A DNA stretch of 13,968 nt. Source: Desulfuromusa sp. (lineage in GTDB: Bacteria; Desulfobacterota; Desulfuromonadia; Desulfuromonadales; Geopsychrobacteraceae). Of the stretch, positions 8,289 to 13,968 are shown piece by piece; the first letter of the stretch is position 1, and every line of letters starts with the position of its first letter. A program made the translations under genes and the position numbers. The stretch lies in assembly GCA_029934095.1 (NCBI GenBank), contig JAOZMV010000018.1, positions 1 to 13,968 on the forward strand, written 5' to 3'. The notes under the pieces are model-generated. The model saw only the letters and a list, made by a program, of their open reading frames with translations, was not told the origin of the DNA and did no database searches.

Positions 8289-9242
8289 TTAAAAAACGGC
8301 TTTAATAATTTTTCGTGTGTTATCAGAAACGCCGTAGGTGTAGATATGCAAGCTGGGGACATTGTGTGTGACCAGATCTTTTGACTGGTGGATAGCCCAC
8401 TCCGTTCCTACCACTTTTGCATCGTCATTATTTTTACATTTGGCCAGTTCTGTCGCCAGTTCTTGCGGCAGATTGATACTGAAGAGTTTGGGTAATACCG
8501 TCAGCTGGTTTTGGAGGTTGATCGGTTTAATCCCGGGAATAATCGGCACATTAATCCCTGCAGCACGACATTTGTCGACAAAATCGTAATAGACCTGATT
8601 ATCAAAAAACATCTGCGTCACAATATAGTCTGCCCCGGTCTCTATTTTCTGTTTTAGATAGTTCAGATCTGTCTCAAAATTCGGCGCCTCAAAATGTTTT
8701 TCAGGGTATCCGGCGACACCGACACAAAAGTTCATCGGGGCACTGTTTTTCAGATCAGATTCCAGATATTTTCCATTCCGTAAGTTGACGATCTGCTCAA
8801 CCAGTTGAGTGGCATTGGCATGTCCATCCGAGTTCGGCTTAAAAATATGGTCTGTTTTCAAGCCATCCCCCCGCAAAGCAAGTACGTTGTTGATTCCCAT
8901 AAAATTGAGGTCAATCAGGACATGTTCGGTCTCACTTTTAGAAAAGCCACCACACAAGATATGGGGCACCACCGGAATATCATATTTGTGCTGAATAGCT
9001 GCGGCAATCGCCACCGTTCCCGGCCGTTTACGAACGGTTCTCTTTTCGATAGTTCCATCTGCTGACTCGATAAAGACCATTTCATCCCGATGAGTGGTGA
9101 TATTGATATATTTGGGATCAAAATCGACCAGACTTTCGATGGTGCGATAAATTTTACCGGCATCGTTCCCTTTAAGCGGGGGGAGCAGTTCAAAGGAAAA
9201 AACGGTTTTGTCACTGTTGTTGATGATATCGATCACGTTCAT
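8289..9242 (-). CDS. metF: 5,10-methylenetetrahydrofolate reductase (MetF), Bacteroidota-like form
   Basis: MetF reduces 5,10-methylenetetrahydrofolate to 5-methyltetrahydrofolate with FAD, supplying the methyl group for methionine. The 317-residue TIM-barrel protein has the active-site block FSFELLPP with Glu18 (the counterpart of E. coli Glu28), LRGD with Asp126, VAGYPEKHFEAPN (176-188), TQMFFDN (209-215) and PGIKP (236-240). The length, the LLPPLKG ending of the first block and the HFEAPN stretch match, from memory, the form usual in Bacteroidota rather than the shorter proteobacterial one. The start is ATG at 9242, with AGGA on the minus strand ending about eight bases upstream. It appears to be a single-gene unit. 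GGGGACWGA repeats lie on both sides, and the long palindrome is farther downstream. No S-adenosylmethionine riboswitch or other leader structure is evident in the 249 bases upstream. Confidence 0.94.
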   Translation of the reverse strand: MNVIDIINNSDKTVFSFELLPPLKGNDAGKIYRTIESLVDFDPKYINITTHRDEMVFIESADGTIEKRTVRKRPGTVAIAAAIQHKYDIPVVPHILCGGFSKSETEHVLIDLNFMGINNVLALRGDGLKTDHIFKPNSDGHANATQLVEQIVNLRNGKYLESDLKNSAPMNFCVGVAGYPEKHFEAPNFETDLNYLKQKIETGADYIVTQMFFDNQVYYDFVDKCRAAGINVPIIPGIKPINLQNQLTVLPKLFSINLPQELATELAKCKNNDDAKVVGTEWAIHQSKDLVTHNVPSLHIYTYGVSDNTRKIIKAVF

Positions 9243-9282
9243 ATTGAAATCCTGAATTTAGTAGGTATCAGATTGTAAAGCC

Positions 9283-9395
9283 GGGAGACAGATTGAATTT
9301 TCCACTGAGCCAAGGGGACTGAATTTTTTTCGAGGTATTTTCCGAAAATTATTCTGTCCCCGACATTGAAACGATGAAAATAAAATCAGTCCCCT
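9283..9395. repeat. Cluster of four GGGGACWGA repeats in two orientations
   Basis: Four copies of a short motif followed by an AT-rich tail occur between metF and the zinc-ribbon gene. The plus-strand copies are GGAGACAGATTGAATTTT (9284-9301, one mismatch) and GGGGACTGAATTTTTTT (9314-9330). The minus-strand copies are GGGGACAGAATAATTTTC (complement of 9344-9361) and GGGGACTGATTTTATTTTC (complement of 9376-9394). AGGGGACTGA at 9313-9322 and its complement at 9386-9395 form a perfect 10-bp inverted repeat, and ATTTTCCGAAAAT lies inside. From memory, such motifs are scattered through many proteobacterial genomes near REP-associated Y1 transposases. No transposase is present here. The hairpin could also separate transcription of the efflux operon from metF. 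Confidence 0.7.
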
Positions 9396-9491
9396 CCCTT
9401 TGCTGAATAGTGCTGCCCTTTTTAACGTATTCTCCACAAATCAACAATCAACTTTTGCTATTTTTTCACCTTTGAATTCAATTTCATTGTT

Positions 9492-9818
9492 TTATAGTTC
9501 ATTGAGGAGTTGGTAATACTCCTGAAGAGTCTGAATGGATTGCATCGTCGTTTGGTATAAAATCCAACTTAGAATGAGAATTCCTATTGTCAGTCCTATC
9601 TTCCATGCCAAAGATGTCTGTGGTCGCCACCAGATCAGGGGTAACGCTAATGGTCCCACACTAGCGAGAGCAATGCTGATCGTGGATTTTTTGAAATACC
9701 ATGGGGGTTTCTCTTCTGCCAAGAGTGGCGGTGAGGTGGTTAGAAACTCACCGCAGTGTTTACATTTGATCGCTTCATCCTGAATCTCTTCAGCACAAAA
9801 AGGGCATTTTTTCATCAT
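9492..9818 (-). CDS. Small zinc-ribbon protein with two membrane segments (UPF0547-like N-terminus)
   Basis: This 108-residue protein begins with a four-cysteine zinc ribbon, [19 protein letters not shown] (Cys5, Cys8, Cys19 and Cys22), resembling the UPF0547 zinc-ribbon family. A proline-rich linker leads to two hydrophobic segments (about residues 47-64 and 70-90) and a short polar tail. It is probably an inner-membrane protein with the ribbon in the cytoplasm. The stop of the RND gene and the ATG at 9818 share one base (TGATG), a sign of translational coupling. TTG at 9821 and ATG at 9815 are alternative starts. Its position as last gene of the efflux operon suggests an accessory role, but the function is unknown and such ribbon proteins are often uncharacterised. 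Confidence 0.8.
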   Translation of the reverse strand: MMKKCPFCAEEIQDEAIKCKHCGEFLTTSPPLLAEEKPPWYFKKSTISIALASVGPLALPLIWWRPQTSLAWKIGLTIGILILSWILYQTTMQSIQTLQEYYQLLNEL

Positions 9819-12800
9819 CAACTCTCAATTTCTGGATACTGTCTGGTATGTTCCTCCTTAAAACCAAATAACTGCCGTATGTCCTCCAGAATTATATAGA
9901 GTGCCGGAACCAACAGCAGGATAACTCCGGTGCCAAAGAGGATTCCGAAGCCTAGAGAAATAGCCATCGGTACCAGGAATTGAGCTTGAACACTGGTTTC
10001 CAGCATCATCGGCAACAGGCCGAAGAAGGTGGTCAGTGACGTGAGTATAATCGGTCGAAATCTCCGGGTTCCGGCAGCAACAATTGCATCATACCGAGCC
10101 ATCCCTTCACGACGGTTGCGATTGGCTTTGTCGATCAATAACAGAGAATCATTAATCACCACACCGGAAAGAGCCACCAGACCGAACATACTCAGCAGGC
10201 TCAGATCATGTCCCATGATGGCGTGACCGAGTACTGCACCGACTGCCCCAAAAGGAATTGCTGCCATGATCAGCAGTGGTTGGGTGTAGCTGCGAAATGG
10301 AATCGCCAGAAGGGTGAAGATGGCGATCATAGCCAATTTAAAACCGCCAAACATACTGACTAGCGAGTCCTTCCGTTCCTTTTCTTCCCCTTCCATCTCC
10401 CAGCTCAGACCGGGGTAGTCCGCAACTAATTGCGGCAGCAGGTTTTGTTTTAAATCAGAAATAATCTCCTGAGCATTGTTAAGCTCGTTGTTGACCGCCG
10501 CAGAGATATTGATGACCCGTTTACGGTCAGTGCGATTGATCTCCGAAAATCCGTCTCCCTCGCTTACTTCTGCTGCTTGCAGTAAAGGAATTTCCTGACC
10601 AGTATGGGTGCGAATTCGCATCGTCTCAAAATTCCACAGTTCGCGCTGGTTGGCATCTGGATAGCGAACCATAACTTTGATTTCATTACGACCGCGTTGT
10701 AAACGCAACGCCTCTGTTCCGTAAAAGGCCGCCCGTACCTGACGACCCAGATCGGTTTCGGTGATTCCCAGTGTTCGTGCAGCCGGTTTCAGCTTCAGTT
10801 TGATTTCCCGTTTGCCGCGGACGTAGGTATCTTCAATATCACTGATTCCCTGATACTCGGACAGGGTCTCGCGAATGCGTTTAGAGGATTGTTCCAGTAC
10901 AGCAAAATCCTGATGGGCCAGTAATACATCGATGTTGGCTCCCATGTGCATCAGATTGGAGCGGAAGGAAAGGGAATCAACTCCAGGGATTTCTCCGACT
11001 TTTTCACGCCATACGGCGGTAATTTCTGCTGATGGGACGTTGCGGACCTCGCTCTTGGTCAGAAACATGGCAATGTTACTCATATGGGTTGCAGTAACAT
11101 TGGAGCCACCGACCGGTCCACCACTGGCAATATTTCCTCCGACCACGGTATAAACGTTTCGCAGAATAGTGTCTCCAGGTGGGCGTTTCTCGTCATATTC
11201 GGCGACTGTTTCCATCCCTTTTTGCAGAATGAAATCACTCACCCGGCTGGTTTCCTCGATCGGAACCCCACGGTTCATCTGGACAGAAACGGTGATTTTG
11301 TCGCCATCAACTTCGGGCATGAAGGTGAATTTGATCAGACCATTTTTAACCACACCAAAGGTTAGGAGCAGAGCCACTAAACCCGCTGCCAGGGAGATAT
11401 AGCGGTAATTGATGTTCAGCTTTAAAGCCCATAGGTACGGGCCGTTAACAAAACGTTGCAAACCATCACCAAACCATTGTCGTACCCGATCAATCCGTCC
11501 TAAGAATCCACTATTGACTGATTGTGCTTTGCCGGAGCTTAAATGGGTCGGCAGAACCAACAGCGATTCGATCAGGGACATCAGCAACAGAGTGATGACG
11601 ATAACCGGCATCACTCTGATAAATTTACCCATCATTCCACTGACGAAGATCAGAGGGAGGAAGGCGGCGACTGTGGTTAGAATAGAAAATGTGACCGGGA
11701 CAGCCACCTCAAGAACCCCATCGATGGCCGCTTGCCTATAAGGTTTGCCACGCTGGCGGTGTTCGTAGATATTCTCACCGACAACAATAGCGTCATCGAC
11801 GATAATCCCCAGAGCCAGAATGAAGGCAAATAGCGATATCATATTAATTGAGAGCCCGAGCCAGGGCATGAGGAACATAGTGCCGAGAAGTGAAATCGGA
11901 ATGCCAAGCATGACCCAGCCTGCCAGGCGTATTTCCAGGAACAGGCCAAGAATTATAACAACCAGCCCCAGGCCCAGCAGAGCATTTTTTTGCAACAAGT
12001 TCATCCGGCTGGTGAAAATTTCGCTGGTATCGTTCCAGATTGCCAGTTGCAGGCTGCCTGGAAGTTTGGAGCCATTTTCTTCAACATAGGAGATGATGCT
12101 GGCAGAAATTTCGGTTGGTTTCTGTTCGCCGATACGGAATACTTGAAGCATCGCCGCCGGCTTGCCATCAAAGCGGCCATAGGTTTCGATGTCGGCAAAT
12201 CCATCGACTACGTTAGCAATGTCTCCCAGTTTAACCTGGGTGCCATCTGGATTAGCCAGGATGGTGATATCGGCATATTCGGGCCCCCAGTAACGGCGTT
12301 CCTTGGTTCTTAGCAGGATCTCACCACCAGACGTTTTAATGGTTCCGCCCGGTAGATCGAGTGAAGCTAAACGGATTGCTGTAGCGACCTTGTCGAGGGT
12401 CAGATTATAGCGCTGCAGAGTTTGCTCGGAAATTTCAATAGTGATTTCGAAAGGGCGTACACCACCCAGATCAACCTGGGTGATATTTTTCAGCTCTAAT
12501 AATTCATCTCGGATTCGTTCGGCCTGCTCCCGCAGAATTTTTTCTTTGACATCTCCGTAAACGACAACTGAGATGACTTCACGACGGTTGGATAGCTTGC
12601 TGATAACAGGCTTTTCAGCATCTTCAGGAAAGGTCGTGATCCGATCAATTTCACTTTTGATATCCTGCAGGATTTCGTCGACATCTTCATCAGCATAGAC
12701 TTCAGCCATGACTGTCCCGAATCCTTCATTGGCTGTGGACTTGAGTTGCTTGATGCCATCGACAGCGGTCAGACTCTCCTCGATTTTGATGACAATCCCT

Positions 12801-12985
12801 TCTTCAACCTCTTCTGGACCGGCACCGGGGTAGGCAACTGACACCGAAACACGATCGAGAGAAACTTCCGGGAAGATTTCCTGCTTGATACTTGGTGCCA
12901 TAATGATGCCACCGAGAACCAGAACCAGCATCAGCAGGTTGGCAGCCACGTGGTTCATGGCCATCCATTTGACCGCTCCGTTCAT
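9818..12985 (-). CDS. RND-family efflux pump, inner-membrane subunit (HAE-1/AcrB-like)
   Basis: This 1055-residue inner-membrane pump subunit would export drugs or other hydrophobic compounds using the proton gradient, as a trimer with the adjacent membrane fusion protein and an outer-membrane channel. The layout is standard: one segment near residues 12-30, a large periplasmic loop to about 330, a bundle of helices (about 333-485), a segment at about 529-548, a second periplasmic loop, then the last five helices. [18 protein letters not shown] in TM4 supplies the proton-relay pair Asp397/Asp398. In TM10 the sequence is [17 protein letters not shown]: the position of AcrB Lys940 appears to be Asn945, next to Asp946. 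The gene starts with ATG at 12985, overlapping the fusion-protein stop by four bases (ATGA). The substrate cannot be told from sequence. Heavy-metal (CusA-like) pumps are less likely because the TM4 block is of the HAE type. Confidence 0.94.
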   Translation of the reverse strand: MNGAVKWMAMNHVAANLLMLVLVLGGIIMAPSIKQEIFPEVSLDRVSVSVAYPGAGPEEVEEGIVIKIEESLTAVDGIKQLKSTANEGFGTVMAEVYADEDVDEILQDIKSEIDRITTFPEDAEKPVISKLSNRREVISVVVYGDVKEKILREQAERIRDELLELKNITQVDLGGVRPFEITIEISEQTLQRYNLTLDKVATAIRLASLDLPGGTIKTSGGEILLRTKERRYWGPEYADITILANPDGTQVKLGDIANVVDGFADIETYGRFDGKPAAMLQVFRIGEQKPTEISASIISYVEENGSKLPGSLQLAIWNDTSEIFTSRMNLLQKNALLGLGLVVIILGLFLEIRLAGWVMLGIPISLLGTMFLMPWLGLSINMISLFAFILALGIIVDDAIVVGENIYEHRQRGKPYRQAAIDGVLEVAVPVTFSILTTVAAFLPLIFVSGMMGKFIRVMPVIVITLLLMSLIESLLVLPTHLSSGKAQSVNSGFLGRIDRVRQWFGDGLQRFVNGPYLWALKLNINYRYISLAAGLVALLLTFGVVKNGLIKFTFMPEVDGDKITVSVQMNRGVPIEETSRVSDFILQKGMETVAEYDEKRPPGDTILRNVYTVVGGNIASGGPVGGSNVTATHMSNIAMFLTKSEVRNVPSAEITAVWREKVGEIPGVDSLSFRSNLMHMGANIDVLLAHQDFAVLEQSSKRIRETLSEYQGISDIEDTYVRGKREIKLKLKPAARTLGITETDLGRQVRAAFYGTEALRLQRGRNEIKVMVRYPDANQRELWNFETMRIRTHTGQEIPLLQAAEVSEGDGFSEINRTDRKRVINISAAVNNELNNAQEIISDLKQNLLPQLVADYPGLSWEMEGEEKERKDSLVSMFGGFKLAMIAIFTLLAIPFRSYTQPLLIMAAIPFGAVGAVLGHAIMGHDLSLLSMFGLVALSGVVINDSLLLIDKANRNRREGMARYDAIVAAGTRRFRPIILTSLTTFFGLLPMMLETSVQAQFLVPMAISLGFGILFGTGVILLLVPALYIILEDIRQLFGFKEEHTRQYPEIES

Positions 12986-13968
12986 TGTGCATTCTCCTGC
13001 AGCACCGGTCTGAGTAATGTCCCTTCAGCGGCCCCCGAGAGAGATGTCAGGATCAGTTTTTCTCCCGCCTGAACCCCTCCTTTGATCAGGATTTGTTGTT
13101 TTTCTCGCCGCAGGATTTCAACCGAGCGCAAGCTGAGATGGTTTTCGCTGTCGGCAATCCAGACCATATTGCCTGCATGTAATGCTTTACGGGGAATGCT
13201 GATAATATTTGTAAATTCTTCACCAGACAGTTCAATATTGACAAATAGACCGTTAAGCAAGGGGGGCTGGTTTAAGCTGTTTTTTAACTGGTAAGGATCT
13301 TCAACCACGACGATAACGGTTGCCATACGGCTGTTAGGATCAATTTCACCCAGACTGCGAGTCAACTTTCCAGACCAGCTGGTGTTGTTGCTTGCGGGGA
13401 TGCGAATTATGGCAGATGCCCCTTGCTTATGGGCTACCAAAGGAATATTCAGCCAGGTTAGTTCCCTGGCAGGGAGCGGGATGTAGATTTCAGCCCGATC
13501 GGTTCCGGCAAAGTTGCCGATACTGGTTCCTGCCCGCAAGTATTGACCAAGGTCAACCTGTTCCTGACGGATACGTCCGTTAAATGGAGCTTTTAGCTCG
13601 GTGCGCTGTAAATATAATTGTGTCTGCTGCAGGTTTGCTTCGGCTCTGGCTAAGTTTGCCTGTTGTTGTCTCAGTTGAATCTCTCTGGTTGCCAGTGGTC
13701 CGGGTGTCCCTTTATCAATAATCTCAATCCGTTGCCACTCCGATAACGCAATTTTGGCGCGTTCACGCTCTATTGCCAGCTCTACTTGAACCTGGGCAAT
13801 TTCTGCATAAGCTTTTTCAACTGCCAGTTCGAAGTCACTCGTATCAATCTTTAGTAAGGTTTCCCCTTTTTTGAAAAGTCCCCCTCTGACCAGTTGCGGT
13901 GAAATCCAGATGACCTTGCCACTGACCTCAGGCACCAGAGCAATTTCCTGTTCTGCCTGAACTGTTCC
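12982..13968 (-). CDS. RND efflux membrane fusion protein (periplasmic adaptor), 5'-truncated by window edge
   Basis: This adaptor links the RND pump to an outer-membrane channel. The 328 visible residues run in frame to the window edge, so the true start and signal peptide or lipoprotein signal lie outside. A GTG at 13935 falls inside the conserved stretch ALVPEVSGKVIWI and is not a credible start. The visible order is a first lipoyl-like half (EVSGKV to GETLLKID), a coiled-coil hairpin rich in Gln/Glu/Ala/Leu (about residues 50-120 of the visible part), the second lipoyl half (LKAPFNGRIRQEQVDLGQYL), then beta-barrel and membrane-proximal domains ending near [17 protein letters not shown]. 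The ATGA overlap with the RND gene indicates one operon. An outer-membrane channel gene may lie upstream, outside the window. Confidence 0.93.
   Translation of the reverse strand, partial: GTVQAEQEIALVPEVSGKVIWISPQLVRGGLFKKGETLLKIDTSDFELAVEKAYAEIAQVQVELAIERERAKIALSEWQRIEIIDKGTPGPLATREIQLRQQQANLARAEANLQQTQLYLQRTELKAPFNGRIRQEQVDLGQYLRAGTSIGNFAGTDRAEIYIPLPARELTWLNIPLVAHKQGASAIIRIPASNNTSWSGKLTRSLGEIDPNSRMATVIVVVEDPYQLKNSLNQPPLLNGLFVNIELSGEEFTNIISIPRKALHAGNMVWIADSENHLSLRSVEILRREKQQILIKGGVQAGEKLILTSLSGAAEGTLLRPVLQENAQ

Noticed and set aside
9472..9481. TTGAATTCAA ten-base perfect palindrome downstream of the zinc-ribbon gene
   Set aside because: It is short, does not extend further, and is expected by chance in AT-rich spacer. 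There is no promoter context to support an operator.
9243..9491. A SAM or other methionine riboswitch upstream of metF
   Set aside because: I looked for a structured leader on the minus strand and saw only the GGGGACWGA repeats, with no recognisable riboswitch core or following terminator near the metF start.

Overview
The window reads as an ordinary stretch of chromosome from a Gram-negative bacterium, most likely a deltaproteobacterium of the Desulfuromonas/Pelobacter/Geobacter kind. The assignment rests on the combined response regulator/PATAN/J-domain/TPR protein, on the GlnE next to an MtnA, and on the general look of the proteins. It is inference, since no rRNA or marker gene is present. 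The DNA is of moderate G+C by eye, genes are tightly packed, and there are no tRNAs, CRISPR arrays, prophage genes or complete insertion sequences.

Layout. Positions 20-6181 hold three plus-strand genes in tight array: mtnA (methionine salvage), glnE (control of glutamine synthetase by adenylylation) and a four-part signalling/chaperone-like protein (receiver, PATAN/DUF4388, J domain, TPR). They converge on a minus-strand pair: a membrane-anchored Bax-type glucosaminidase-fold protein (6216-6980) and the tRNA 2-thiolation enzyme TtcA (7045-7818). A 470-base gap follows, containing a 166-bp almost fully symmetric palindrome (7901-8066). Next, still on the minus strand, comes metF (8289-9242), which resembles the Bacteroidota form of the enzyme. 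Short GGGGACWGA repeat motifs lie on both sides of it. The right third (9492-13968) is a minus-strand efflux operon: a membrane fusion protein cut by the window edge, an RND pump, and a small zinc-ribbon membrane protein, joined by 4-bp (ATGA) and 1-bp (TGATG) overlaps.

How the genes work together. mtnA and metF both serve methionine metabolism but are not in one operon. glnE answers to nitrogen status. The efflux genes form one functional unit that would need an outer-membrane channel, not seen here. The most interesting material is non-coding: the long palindrome and the dispersed GGGGACWGA motifs on either side of a possibly imported metF. I saw no convincing undescribed multi-gene system.
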